Assembly (NCBI RefSeq): GCF_000716605.1
Contig: NZ_JNXE01000064.1
Span: 1 to 22,136, forward strand
Direction of reading: 5' to 3'
Source of the DNA: Streptomyces sp. NRRL F-525
GTDB lineage: Bacteria; Actinomycetota; Actinomycetes; Streptomycetales; Streptomycetaceae
DNA: 22,136 nucleotides
This document shows, piece by piece, positions 1-8,009 of this stretch. The translations under genes and the position numbers were made by a program. The notes beneath the pieces were generated by a model that saw only the letters and a list, made by a program, of their open reading frames with translations, was not told where the DNA came from and ran no database searches. Each line of letters opens with the position of its first letter. The first letter of the stretch is position 1.

Positions 1-37
1 CGACCGAGACGGGCGGGTGGGTGGGCAAAAGCCGACC

Positions 38-1138
38 TCACCGTCCAGCCAACGTCACCGCCTGGTCCAGCGCCTGCAAGAACCGGTTCACTGTCGCCCG
101 GTCCCGCACAGCGAGCCGTAGCCACGCCTCGTCCAACCCCGGGAACGTGTCCCCACGGCGAACGGCGAAGCCCAGGTCGCGTAGATGCCGACGTACAGCT
201 ACCGCATTCGGAACGCGGACGAGGACGAACGGCCCCTCGGCGGGTTCCATGACCCGGAGTCCGTCGGGGGCGAACTCGGCCAGCCCGGCGACGAGATGGG
301 CCCGGTCGGCGGTGATCCGGTGTGCGGCGTGCGCGGCCTCGGCGAGGGCCGGGGACTCCATGCAGGCCTCCGCCGCGGCCAGCGCCGGCGTGGACACCGG
401 CCAGAGCGGCTGGGCCCGCTCCAGTTCCGCGATCGTGTCGGGGGCGGCAAGGACGTAGCCGATCCGCAGTCCGGCCAGCCCCCACGTCTTGGTGAGGCTG
501 CGCAGGACCACGAGGCCGGGGACGTCCGTCCGCCCTGCCAACGACTCCCGTTCACCCGGCACCGCGTCCATGAACGCCTCGTCGACCACCAACGTCCGCC
601 CGGGTCGGGCGAGTTGGGCGATTACCTCAGCGGGGTGCAGGACGGACGTCGGGTTCGTCGGGTTGCCGATCAGCACCAGGTCCGCGTCCTCGGGCACCGC
701 CCGCACAGCCCCCGCATCCAGCCGGAACCCGTCCGCCTCCCGCAACAGCACCCGCCCCACCGAGTGCCCCGCGTCCCGCAACGCCGCCTCCGGCTCCGTG
801 AACTGCGGGTGCACGACCACCGGCTGACGGACCTTCAGGGCGCGGGCGAGCAGCACGAAGGCCTCGGCGGCACCGGCCGTCAGCAGGACGTGTTCCACCG
901 GCAGCCCGTGCCGCGCCGCGACCGCCGCCCGCGCGGCGCGCCCGTCCGGGTACGCGGCGAGCCCGGTCAGCGAACCGGCTATCCGCTCGCGCAACCAGGC
1001 CGGGGGAGTGTCCGCGCGGACGTTCACGGCGAGGTCGATCAACTGGGCGCCGTCGTCCCGCACTTCGACGTCACCGTGATGACGGAGATCGTGCGCTCTG
1101 TCCGTCGGATCGTGGTCGTGGGCTCTGTCAGTGTGCAT
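38..1138 (-). CDS. cobC: CobC/CobD-type PLP aminotransferase-fold enzyme of cobalamin synthesis
   Basis: This is a fold-type I PLP enzyme related to histidinol-phosphate aminotransferase. By family and context it is the CobC/CobD protein that supplies the aminopropanol moiety (L-threonine-phosphate decarboxylase in Salmonella CobD). The protein is 366 aa, a normal length. The N-terminal HHGD and LAVNVR stretch, the NPTNPT motif, VVDEAFMD, and SLTKTWGLAGLRIGY with the predicted Schiff-base lysine near residue 217 are all visible. The ATG at 1138 lies inside the end of cbiX (11-bp overlap). A GTG at 1150 is an alternative start that would add four residues. The N-terminus carries a small duplication (TDRAHD twice) and is His/Asp-rich. 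It is the last gene of the second cob operon. The decarboxylase assignment is inferred from context; a generic aminotransferase cannot be excluded. Confidence 0.85.
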   Translation of the reverse strand: MHTDRAHDHDPTDRAHDLRHHGDVEVRDDGAQLIDLAVNVRADTPPAWLRERIAGSLTGLAAYPDGRAARAAVAARHGLPVEHVLLTAGAAEAFVLLARALKVRQPVVVHPQFTEPEAALRDAGHSVGRVLLREADGFRLDAGAVRAVPEDADLVLIGNPTNPTSVLHPAEVIAQLARPGRTLVVDEAFMDAVPGERESLAGRTDVPGLVVLRSLTKTWGLAGLRIGYVLAAPDTIAELERAQPLWPVSTPALAAAEACMESPALAEAAHAAHRITADRAHLVAGLAEFAPDGLRVMEPAEGPFVLVRVPNAVAVRRHLRDLGFAVRRGDTFPGLDEAWLRLAVRDRATVNRFLQALDQAVTLAGR

Positions 1139-2051
1139 GGGCGTGCCCACCGTGATGGTGGTGCCCGTGGTCGTGGCCGTCGTCGTCCGGGTGGAAGTGC
1201 GGCTGCTGCGGCTGCCCCACCTTGTCCTCGAAGCCGGGCAGCGCGATGCGGTACACGCACGAGTCGCAGTTCATCCGCAGATCGCCCTTGACCGCCTCCC
1301 GGTACCGCTCCATCACCAGGTCCAGCAACTCCGGCTCCGGGCCTATGACTTCGGCGGACAGTACGTTGATCTCCGGGTGCGCCGCCGCCCAGCCCTCCGT
1401 CTGCTGCCGCACCCGGTCCGGCAGGATGCCGGTGAACAGGAAGTACGGCAGGACGACGATCCGCCGGGCACCCAGCTTCACGCACCGGTCGAGGCCGCTA
1501 GGCACGTCCGGCGCCGCGAGCGACACGAACGCCGGTTCCACGCCCGCGTATCCGCGCCCCTCCCACAGCAGCCGCGCCGCCTTGTGCACCTCGGCGTTGG
1601 CGTCCGGGTCGGTCGACCCGCGCCCCACCAGCAGCACGGTCACGTCGGCCCGGTCGGCGGGCGTGCGCGCCGACTCGCCGAGCGCCTCGTCGAGCCGCCG
1701 CTCCAGCACCTTCAGCAGCGAGGGATGCGGGCCCAGCGGACGCCCGTACGTGTACGAGATGCCCTCGTGCCGCTCCTTCTCCCGGGCCAGCGCCGCCGGG
1801 ATGTCCCCCTTGGCGTGCCCGGCGGACACCAGCATCAGCGGTACGGCGGCGAACCGGCGCACCCCCCGCTCCACCAGCTCGGTCACCGCGTCGCCCAACG
1901 GCGGCGGCGACAGCTCGATGAACCCGCCCGCGACAGGCAGTTCGGGGTGGCGGCGGCCCAACTCCCGTACGAAGTCCCGGAACGCCTCGGCTCCGGCCTC
2001 GTCCCGGGTGCCGTGTCCGGCGATGAGCAGGGCGGGCGGCGGGGTGGTCAC
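1128..2051 (-). CDS. cbiX: Sirohydrochlorin cobaltochelatase CbiX, long form with Cys motif and His-rich tail
   Basis: This is a CbiX-type chelatase that inserts Co2+ (or another metal) into sirohydrochlorin in the cytosol. The 307-aa protein has two CbiX-like halves. The N-terminal half opens with LLIAGHGTRDEAG (metal-binding His13) and has SAGHAKGDIP. The second half (VLLVGRGSTDPDANAE) has lost the equivalent His, so probably only the first half is catalytic. The C-terminus has MNCDSCVYR, like the CxxC of Fe-S-carrying CbiX proteins, followed by a histidine-rich tail (HDHGHHHHGG). The chosen GTG start at 2051 overlaps the cobH stop as GTGA and has GGAG six bases upstream; an open frame extends further 5' without family similarity. 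A late-insertion CobN chelatase is also encoded in this window, which makes this enzyme's exact role uncertain. Confidence 0.92.
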   Translation of the reverse strand: MTTPPPALLIAGHGTRDEAGAEAFRDFVRELGRRHPELPVAGGFIELSPPPLGDAVTELVERGVRRFAAVPLMLVSAGHAKGDIPAALAREKERHEGISYTYGRPLGPHPSLLKVLERRLDEALGESARTPADRADVTVLLVGRGSTDPDANAEVHKAARLLWEGRGYAGVEPAFVSLAAPDVPSGLDRCVKLGARRIVVLPYFLFTGILPDRVRQQTEGWAAAHPEINVLSAEVIGPEPELLDLVMERYREAVKGDLRMNCDSCVYRIALPGFEDKVGQPQQPHFHPDDDGHDHGHHHHGGHAHAH

Positions 2052-2647
2052 GATTTCTCCTCGATAGGTGAAACAGGTTGATACAGCAAGGCGTTGAGCG
2101 CGGCCGAGGCCACCGCCGAACCGCCCTTCTCGGACACGTTGCTCACGGCGGGCAGCCCGCTCTCGCGCAACGCGGCCTTGGACTCGACCGCGCCGACGAA
2201 ACCGACGGGCAGCCCGATGACGAGCGCGGGGGAGGCGTCCAGCGTCAGCAGCTCCTCCAGGGCGGTCGGCGCGTTGCCGATCACCCAGAGGGCACCGGGC
2301 CCGACCTCCTCGTAGGCGAGCCGGATCGCGTGTGCCGAACGGGTCAGCCCCGGCCCGGACTTGGCGTCCCCGAGCCTGCACACGGTCTCGCGCCGGGTGA
2401 TCCCGGCCGCGACCATCCGCACGTCCACGACCACCGGTGCCCCGGCGTGCAGCGCGGCATGCGCCTTCGCCAACTCGCCCTCGTCCAGGACGAGATCGGA
2501 CGCGTACGCCAGATCGGCCGCGGAGTGGACGACCCGCTCCACGACCGCACGGGTCAGCGGCGGGAGGTGCGAGGTGTCCAGCCGGGCCCGCATCCGCCGG
2601 TAGGACTCCACCTCGATCGGATGAACCACACGGTTCACAGCGGTCAC
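2048..2647 (-). CDS. cobH: Precorrin-8X methylmutase CobH/CbiC
   Basis: The enzyme moves the C-11 methyl group of precorrin-8X to C-12, giving hydrogenobyrinic acid (or the cobalt form). At 199 aa it is normal for the family. HPIEVESYRRM near the N-terminus, RVVHSAADLAYASDL with the catalytic-type histidine at residue 41, VVDVRMVAAGI, and APTALEELL followed by GLPVGFVGAVESK are characteristic. The start is the GTG at 2647, which overlaps the cbiG-cobJ stop (GTGA) and has a strong GGAGGAG eight bases upstream. A second GTG three codons later is possible. The stop overlaps the cbiX start in the same way, so translation along the operon is probably coupled. Confidence 0.95.
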   Translation of the reverse strand: MTAVNRVVHPIEVESYRRMRARLDTSHLPPLTRAVVERVVHSAADLAYASDLVLDEGELAKAHAALHAGAPVVVDVRMVAAGITRRETVCRLGDAKSGPGLTRSAHAIRLAYEEVGPGALWVIGNAPTALEELLTLDASPALVIGLPVGFVGAVESKAALRESGLPAVSNVSEKGGSAVASAALNALLYQPVSPIEEKS

Positions 2648-4353
2648 TTGGCGCCCTCCTCCGATGCCTGCGCGGCCTGCCAGCGGTACCCGCGCGGCGT
2701 CACCATGCGCCCCGCGATGTCCCGGGTGGCCGTGTTGCCCACGGTCACCACCGTCATCATGTCGACCCACGCCGGATCAAGCGCGGCCAATGTCGTCAGC
2801 CGGCTGGACTCGTCGGGCCGCGACGCGTTCCGTACGACACCGACCGGCGTCGTCGGCTCCCGGTGCCCGGCGAGGATCGCGAGGGCCTTCGGGAGCTGCC
2901 AATCCCGGCCCCGGCTACGGGGGTTGTAGAACGTCACCACGATGTCCGCCTCGGCCGCCGCCCGCACCCGCCGCTCGATGACCTCCCACGGCGTGTGCAG
3001 ATCGGAGAGACTGATGGACACATGGTCGTGGCCGAGCGGCGCCCCGAGGATCGCCGAGGCGGCCAACGCGGCGGTCACGCCCGGGACTCCGACCACGTCG
3101 ATGTCGTCCGACGCCTCCGCGAGCGCGGGCGAGGCCATCGCGTACACCCCGGCGTCCCCGCTGCCGATCAGCGCGACCGCCTGTCCCTTGCGCGCCTCGG
3201 CCACTGCGGTACGGGCCCGCTCCTCCTCGGCGCCGAGCCCCGACTCCAGGACCAGCGTCCCGGGCCGCAGCAGATCGCGGATCTGGTCGACGTACTGGTC
3301 CAGCCCCACCAGCACGGCAGCGCGCTGCAGTTCGGCCTTCGCACGCGGCGTGAGCAGATCCCGGGCGCCCGGCCCGAGCCCGACCACCGCGAGCCGCCCG
3401 CGCGCGACCCGTCGTACAACAGCACAGGTCGCCATGGCCGGTTGCCCGTCGGCGCGCTCCGACTTCCGCTTGGGGACGAGGAGTTCGCCCCCGCCGACGA
3501 GCGCGGCGGCCTCCGCCACGGACGGTGTGCCCACGGCGGCCAGGGGCGCGTCGGAGGGGTTGGGCACCTCCACCGCGGCCAACTCCCCGGCGGAGTACGT
3601 CACCAGCGGCACACCGAGCCGCTCGGCCGCCTCGACGATGCCGGGCTCGTCCGACTTGGCGTCGACGGTGGCGAGTTGGGCGAGCGATGCGAGGGACAGC
3701 CCCGCGTCGCGCACGGCGCTCTCGACGAGACCGAGTACCTCGTCCACCGGCGCACCCTTGGACGCGCCGACCCCGACGACAAGGGATGGCGGGCGCAGCG
3801 CGACCTCCCGCTCGCCGGGTGCGACGGCGCGATCGGTGACGCGGATGACGTAGGCACCATGGGACGACACCTTCAAAGGCGGCAACGGCCACGCCAACTC
3901 CGCGTCCAGGGCGACCGGTTCACCGTCCAGCAGGGCTCGCGTGACCCCGGCGACATCGCCCTCCACGGGGAACCCGAGCGTGTCCAGACCGGGCACGCCC
4001 ACCGCGTCCGTGGCCGTGGTCACCACCGGCTGCGCGGCGAGCAACTCGCCCACCTCCACGGCGAGTTCATTGGCCCCGCCGCCATGTCCGCCCACCAGCG
4101 AGACGGCGAACCGGCCGCCCTCGTCGACGGTCACGACCCCCGGGTCGGTCCGCTTGTCGCCCAGCAGCGGGGCGATCAGCCGTACGACGGCTCCCGTGGC
4201 GAGGAAACACACGAGCTGCTCGCACTCCGCGAACGCGGCCCGGACGGCGTCCCCGACGGGACCCTCGTACACGCGCGTACGGTCCGGCCACGCGGCGGCC
4301 AGCCGGTCGCGCGCAGCCGCGCCCGCCGCGGTGGCGGAAATGAGGCCGATCAC
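2644..4353 (-). CDS. cobJ: CbiG-CobJ fusion: cobalt-precorrin-5A hydrolase plus precorrin-3B C17-methyltransferase
   Basis: This bifunctional 569-aa protein has two parts. Residues 1 to about 310 are CbiG-like: VIGLISATAAG at the start, the GGHGGGANELA motif, and a CbiG C-terminal/CobE-like module from VVGVGASKGAPVDEV. From about residue 317 comes a complete SAM-dependent CobJ/CbiH methyltransferase: GRLAVVGLGPGARDLLTPRA, LIGSGDAGVYAMASPALE-like region, VPGVTAALAASAILGAPLGHDH, and FYNPRSRGR. CobJ methylates C-17 with ring contraction; CbiG opens the lactone in the cobalt-first pathway. The start is the GTG at 4353, overlapping the cobL stop as GTGA, with AAGGAG seven bases upstream. The CbiG half suggests a ring-contraction route of the CbiH/CbiG type; no CobG is in the window. 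Domain boundaries are estimates. Confidence 0.93.
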   Translation of the reverse strand: MIGLISATAAGAAARDRLAAAWPDRTRVYEGPVGDAVRAAFAECEQLVCFLATGAVVRLIAPLLGDKRTDPGVVTVDEGGRFAVSLVGGHGGGANELAVEVGELLAAQPVVTTATDAVGVPGLDTLGFPVEGDVAGVTRALLDGEPVALDAELAWPLPPLKVSSHGAYVIRVTDRAVAPGEREVALRPPSLVVGVGASKGAPVDEVLGLVESAVRDAGLSLASLAQLATVDAKSDEPGIVEAAERLGVPLVTYSAGELAAVEVPNPSDAPLAAVGTPSVAEAAALVGGGELLVPKRKSERADGQPAMATCAVVRRVARGRLAVVGLGPGARDLLTPRAKAELQRAAVLVGLDQYVDQIRDLLRPGTLVLESGLGAEEERARTAVAEARKGQAVALIGSGDAGVYAMASPALAEASDDIDVVGVPGVTAALAASAILGAPLGHDHVSISLSDLHTPWEVIERRVRAAAEADIVVTFYNPRSRGRDWQLPKALAILAGHREPTTPVGVVRNASRPDESSRLTTLAALDPAWVDMMTVVTVGNTATRDIAGRMVTPRGYRWQAAQASEEGAK

Positions 4354-5588
4354 AGAGCAACTCCTTCTGGAGACACGGGGGTTCGGTTCCCCCACAGCAG
4401 AAAAACAGGATTGGTCGCCGCGAGCCGGGTCACATCACCCGGCAGCGGCGCCAGCCGGGACGACTGCAACAGCACCCCGTCGACCGCGAGTCCGGCCGCC
4501 GAGAGAGCCTCCCGCACGGCGGGTACCCGGTCCAGCGCGGCCATCGCGACGACCACGGTCCGCCGGGCCCGCCGCGCGCACGCGGTGACGATGGCGGGCA
4601 GTTCGCGCCCGCCCCCGCCCACGAACACGGCGTCGGGATCGTCGAGGTCGGACAGCACGGTCGGCGCCGCCCCGTGCACGGTGTGCACGTCGACGCCGTG
4701 CGCCTCGGCGTTGGCGCGGATCCGCTCGACACCGTCCCGGGTCTTCTCGACGGCGGTGACGGCGGCACCGAGCCGCGCGCACTCGACGGCCACGGACCCG
4801 GAGCCCGAGCCGACGTCCCAGACCAGGTCGCCGAGCCGAGGCCCGAGCCGGGCCAGGGCCAGCGCCCGTACCTCGAACTTGGTGATCATCGAGTCCCGGT
4901 GCTCGAACTCCCGCTCGTCCAGCGCCCATTGGGCCGGTCCGACAGCAGCCCCGGCGACCGTCCGCACGGCACCGAGCACCCGCGCCTCGTCCAGACACAG
5001 CACCACACTCACCGCCGTACCCCAGTCCCGGGCAGCGGCCTCGGCGGGCGTGACCCGCTCCACCTGCTCCTCCCCGGACCCCAGCGCGGACGCGACGACG
5101 AGGACGCGCCCGCCGGTCCGGTGGGTGAGCGCCGCCCCCAGCTCGGCGGGTCCGGCCCCCGGCCCGGTCAGCACGGCGACCTTGGGATGCGCGCGGCACG
5201 CGTTGACCGCCGTACGGAGGTCACGTCCGTGCGCGCTGACGACGACCGCGTCGTCCCAGGTCAGCCCGGCGCGAGCGAAGGCGGTGGCGACGGACGACAC
5301 CCCGGGACGTACGTCGAGGGCGTCGCTGGAGAAGCGTTCCGCCAGGGCCCGCACGATCCCGAAGAACCCGGGGTCCCCCGAGGCCAGCACGACGACCGGC
5401 TCGCCCTTCTCGACGTAGGCCTGGATGGTGTCGAGGGCGGGCGCGAGCGGGCCGAGGACGATCTGCTCGGCGTCCTCCGGCACCGTGACGGCGGCGAGGT
5501 GCCGCCGCCCGCCGACGACGAGCCGGGCGCCGGCGAGCACGTCGTCCACTAGGGGAGTCCCCGTCCCCGTCCCCAAGACCGTGATCAC
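4350..5588 (-). CDS. cobL: Precorrin-6Y C5,15-methyltransferase (decarboxylating) CobL, CbiE-CbiT fusion
   Basis: The enzyme adds methyl groups at C-5 and C-15 and decarboxylates the C-12 acetate of precorrin-6Y, using SAM. In the 412-aa protein, residues 1 to about 200 are the CbiE tetrapyrrole methylase domain (ITVLGTGTGTPLVDD, VVVLASGDPGFFGIVRAL, RPGVSSVATAFARAG). The second half is a Rossmann CbiT methyltransferase (EFEHRDSMITKFEVRALALARL, then VWDVGSGSGSVAVECARL and the VFVGGGGRELP segment). The start is the GTG at 5588, overlapping the cobM stop as GTGA. The ribosome binding site is weak (GGGGTG), which fits coupled translation. The frame stays open far upstream through cobM and the ZIP gene, but that extension is G+C-driven and not family-like. 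Confidence 0.95.
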   Translation of the reverse strand: MITVLGTGTGTPLVDDVLAGARLVVGGRRHLAAVTVPEDAEQIVLGPLAPALDTIQAYVEKGEPVVVLASGDPGFFGIVRALAERFSSDALDVRPGVSSVATAFARAGLTWDDAVVVSAHGRDLRTAVNACRAHPKVAVLTGPGAGPAELGAALTHRTGGRVLVVASALGSGEEQVERVTPAEAAARDWGTAVSVVLCLDEARVLGAVRTVAGAAVGPAQWALDEREFEHRDSMITKFEVRALALARLGPRLGDLVWDVGSGSGSVAVECARLGAAVTAVEKTRDGVERIRANAEAHGVDVHTVHGAAPTVLSDLDDPDAVFVGGGGRELPAIVTACARRARRTVVVAMAALDRVPAVREALSAAGLAVDGVLLQSSRLAPLPGDVTRLAATNPVFLLWGNRTPVSPEGVAL

Positions 5589-6418
5589 GTGCTCGCACCC
5601 CGAGAGCGCAGGGCCCGGCGGGCCTCCGGGTCGGCCTTGCGGTAGCCGTGGAAATGGCCCGGATGGTAGAGGTGCGAGCGGGTGCCGTGGGCGTCGAGGG
5701 CCGGGCCGACCAGGAAGAGGGTGTGCTTCCAGAGCTTGTGCTCCTTGACCGTCTCCTCCAGCGTGGCGATCGTGCACTTCACGATCAGTTCCTCGGGCCA
5801 GGTCGCCTGATAGGCGACGACGACGGGCGTCTCCGTCGGATAGCCGCCCTCCAGCAACTCCCGTACCAACTGCCCGCTGCGGGCGGCCGACAGGAAGATC
5901 GCCATGGTCGTGCCGTGGCGCGCGAACTCCCGCACCTCCTCGCCGGGCGGCATCGGCGTCTTGCCGCCGCCGAGCCGGGTGAGGACGACGGACTGCGCGA
6001 CCTCGGGGATCGTCAGCTCGCGCTGCGCGAGGGCGGCGACGGCGGAGAACGCCGAGACACCCGGGACGATCTCGGTCGCGATCCCGATCGCGGCACACCG
6101 GTCGACCTGCTCCTGAGTACCGCCCCAGAGGGCCGGGTCGCCGGAGTGGATCCGGGCGACGCGCAGCCCTTCCGCACCGGCCCGCTCGTACACGGCGACG
6201 ACGTCCTCCAGGGACATCGTCGCCGAGTCCAGGATCTCGGCGCCCACGCGCGCGTGGTCGAGGACCTCGGCCTGCACCAGGCTGGCCGCCCAGATCACGA
6301 CGTCGGCCTCGGCGATGGCGCGCGCGGCACGGAACGTCAGCAGATCGGCGGCGCCGGGGCCGGCACCGACGAAGGTCACCTTGCCGGTGGGGGCGGCAGC
6401 GGTATCGGCAGCGGCCAT
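5585..6418 (-). CDS. cobM: Precorrin-4 C11-methyltransferase CobM/CbiF
   Basis: This SAM-dependent tetrapyrrole methylase methylates C-11 of precorrin-4 (cobalt-precorrin-4 in the anaerobic variant). It is 277 aa. KVTFVGAGPGAADLLTFRA near the N-terminus, RIHSGDPALWGGTQEQ, EIVPGVSAFSAVAALAQRELTIPEV and TWPEELIVKCTIATLEETV match the family throughout. The ATG at 6418 is preferred, with AGGA nine bases upstream; a TTG at 6445 would add nine unsupported residues. It is the first gene of the second cob operon. Its 5' side faces the divergent ZIP gene across 110 bp in which I see no B12 riboswitch, so its regulation may differ from that of the cbiB operon. Confidence 0.95.
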   Translation of the reverse strand: MAAADTAAAPTGKVTFVGAGPGAADLLTFRAARAIAEADVVIWAASLVQAEVLDHARVGAEILDSATMSLEDVVAVYERAGAEGLRVARIHSGDPALWGGTQEQVDRCAAIGIATEIVPGVSAFSAVAALAQRELTIPEVAQSVVLTRLGGGKTPMPPGEEVREFARHGTTMAIFLSAARSGQLVRELLEGGYPTETPVVVAYQATWPEELIVKCTIATLEETVKEHKLWKHTLFLVGPALDAHGTRSHLYHPGHFHGYRKADPEARRALRSRGAST

Positions 6419-6528
6419 GGGGTCGGATCCTCTCAAGCGGGACAAACAGAACGGGAACGTCAGTACACGTGGGGGTGGAGTGGGCCAGGATGTGCGCGAA
6501 CAGGGGTTGATCGGATAGCAAGGGGACT
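6419..6528. other. Divergent intergenic region between cobM and the ZIP gene
   Basis: These 110 bp must hold the start signals for the plus-strand ZIP gene and, unless transcription reads through from cobI, for the cobM operon. I see ribosome binding sites at both ends but no convincing -35/-10 pair on either strand, no B12-box or GCCACTG-type riboswitch core, and no long palindrome. The length is too short for a full cobalamin aptamer plus expression platform. Confidence 0.5.
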
Positions 6529-7257
6529 ATGGCGGTCTTCGTCGCGCTCGGCGCGTTCCTGATGACGCTGGCCGGCGGCTGGACGGCACAGCGCGTGACC
6601 GACCGCCGCCATCTCGTCCTGGGCCTGGCCGGCGGCCTGATGCTGGGTGTGGTCGGCCTCGACCTGCTGCCGGAGGCGCTGCACGCGGCGGGCCGCGAGG
6701 TCTTCGGCGTACCGGCCGCCCTGCTGCTCTTCGTGGCCGGCTTCCTCGTGGCCCATCTGGTCGAACGCCTGCTCGCCGCCCGCCAGGCCTCGCACGGCGC
6801 CGAGGAGCACAACGGCCGCGCGCCCGAGGTGGGCCTCACGGCGGCCGCCGCGATGGTCGGCCACAGCTTCATGGACGGGGTCGCGATCGGCGCCGCGTTC
6901 CAGGTGGGCGGCGGCATGGGCACGGCCGTCGCGCTCGCGGTCATCGCCCACGACTTCGCGGACGGCTTCAACACGTACACGATCACGAGCCTGTACGGCA
7001 ACGCCCGCCGCAAGGCCATCGCGATGCTGGTCGCGGACGCGGCGGCCCCCGTGGCGGGTGCCGCGTCGACGGCCTTCCTCACCATCCCGGAGGCCCTGCT
7101 CGGCGGCTATCTCGGCTTCTTCGGCGGCGTGCTCCTCTACCTCGCCGCCGCCGAGATCCTCCCCGAGGCTCACCACGAACACCCCGCGCCCGCGACCCTG
7201 CTGTGCACGGTCGCGGGAGCGGCGTTCATCTGGCTGGTGGTAGGCCTCGCCAGCTGA
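6529..7257 (+). CDS. ZIP-family divalent metal transporter within the cob locus
   Basis: This is an integral membrane protein of 242 aa with about eight hydrophobic segments. The ZIP signature is clear: GHSFMDGVAIG (His112, Asp116) in one transmembrane segment and HDFADGFN (His141, Asp145) in the next. Acidic LPEA motifs lie near residue 49 and near the C-terminal AAEILPEAHH. ZIP proteins import divalent metals such as Zn2+, Fe2+ or Mn2+. A role in cobalt supply is inferred only from its position between two cob operons. The ATG at 6529 follows AAGGGG closely. It is transcribed opposite to all the cob genes and ends 17 bp before the end of the convergent cobI, with no terminator between them. 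The substrate is unknown. Confidence 0.88.
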   Translation: MAVFVALGAFLMTLAGGWTAQRVTDRRHLVLGLAGGLMLGVVGLDLLPEALHAAGREVFGVPAALLLFVAGFLVAHLVERLLAARQASHGAEEHNGRAPEVGLTAAAAMVGHSFMDGVAIGAAFQVGGGMGTAVALAVIAHDFADGFNTYTITSLYGNARRKAIAMLVADAAAPVAGAASTAFLTIPEALLGGYLGFFGGVLLYLAAAEILPEAHHEHPAPATLLCTVAGAAFIWLVVGLAS

Positions 7258-7274
7258 GCCCATGGGGAGGGGTC

Positions 7275-8009
7275 TCACAGTTTCCCGCCCCGCCCGCCCT
7301 CACGCCGCGCGGGCGCGATGAGCGTCGACAGATACGGCAACGGCTCCCCATCCAGCTCGGCGGCGGGCCGGATCGACTCCTCGGGCAGCCCGAGCGCCGA
7401 CCCCCACACCGCGTCCTCGATCCGCCCGGTCTCCCGCAACGCCTCGGCGACCTCCGCCGCCTGCCGCCCGAACTTGTACGCCACGACCGTCCCCGGCCCG
7501 GCGAGCGCGTCCTTGAGCACACCGGACCCGGCGGTCACGGGCACGAGGGTGAGTGGCTCGGTCCCTTCGGTGAGCACGGCCCCGGAACGCGCGGCGAGAT
7601 CCTGCATGGCGGTGATACCAGGCACGGTCTCCACAACCACCCCCGGCACCAACTCCCCGATGGTCAGGGCGAGATAGGTGAAGGTGGAGTAGACGTTCGG
7701 GTCCCCGATGGTGGCGAACGCGACGACACCGTTCGTCCCGAGCAACTCGGCGACCTTGGCCCCCGCGGCATCCCAGGCGGCCTCACGCCGAGCACGGTCG
7801 GTCCGCTCATTCAGCGCGAACACAACCCGCAGCACCTTCTCCGCGGGCACGTAATGCAGAACGGTGGCCTCGGCCCGCCCCCGCTCACCACTGTCCATGA
7901 CCGGCACGACGACGACATCGGCTGCCCGCAGAGCGTTGACACCCTTGACGGTCACCAGCTCCGGATCGCCGGGACCCACCCCGACTCCGATCAACCTGCT
8001 GCTGCTCAT
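7275..8009 (-). CDS. cobI: Precorrin-2 C20-methyltransferase CobI/CbiL
   Basis: This SAM-dependent methylase turns precorrin-2 into precorrin-3A (or the cobalt forms). At 244 aa it is of normal length. SRLIGVGVGPGDPELVTVKGVNALRAADVVVVPV at the N-terminus, VAFATIGDPNVYSTFTYLA, ETVPGITAMQDLAARSG and VAYKFGRQ are diagnostic. The ATG at 8009 overlaps the cobB stop as ATGA, which decides against a GTG four codons upstream. It is the last gene of the riboswitch-headed operon. Its stop is 17 bp from that of the convergent ZIP gene, so transcription probably continues antisense into it. Confidence 0.95.
   Translation of the reverse strand: MSSSRLIGVGVGPGDPELVTVKGVNALRAADVVVVPVMDSGERGRAEATVLHYVPAEKVLRVVFALNERTDRARREAAWDAAGAKVAELLGTNGVVAFATIGDPNVYSTFTYLALTIGELVPGVVVETVPGITAMQDLAARSGAVLTEGTEPLTLVPVTAGSGVLKDALAGPGTVVAYKFGRQAAEVAEALRETGRIEDAVWGSALGLPEESIRPAAELDGEPLPYLSTLIAPARREGGRGGKL

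Noticed and set aside
2437..5418. A 993-codon plus-strand frame opposite cobH, cbiG-cobJ and cobL
   Set aside because: It spans several real minus-strand genes, is low complexity (Arg, Pro, Ser, Thr) and lacks any domain.
6419..6528. A second B12 riboswitch upstream of cobM
   Set aside because: No GGAA-GGTG core, no CCACTG and no B12-box; the interval is also too short.
4350..7085. A 911-codon version of cobL extending back through cobM and the ZIP gene
   Set aside because: Only the last 412 codons are family-like. The extension overlaps cobM in another frame and is antisense to ZIP; the GTG at 5588 overlapping the cobM stop fits the operon pattern.
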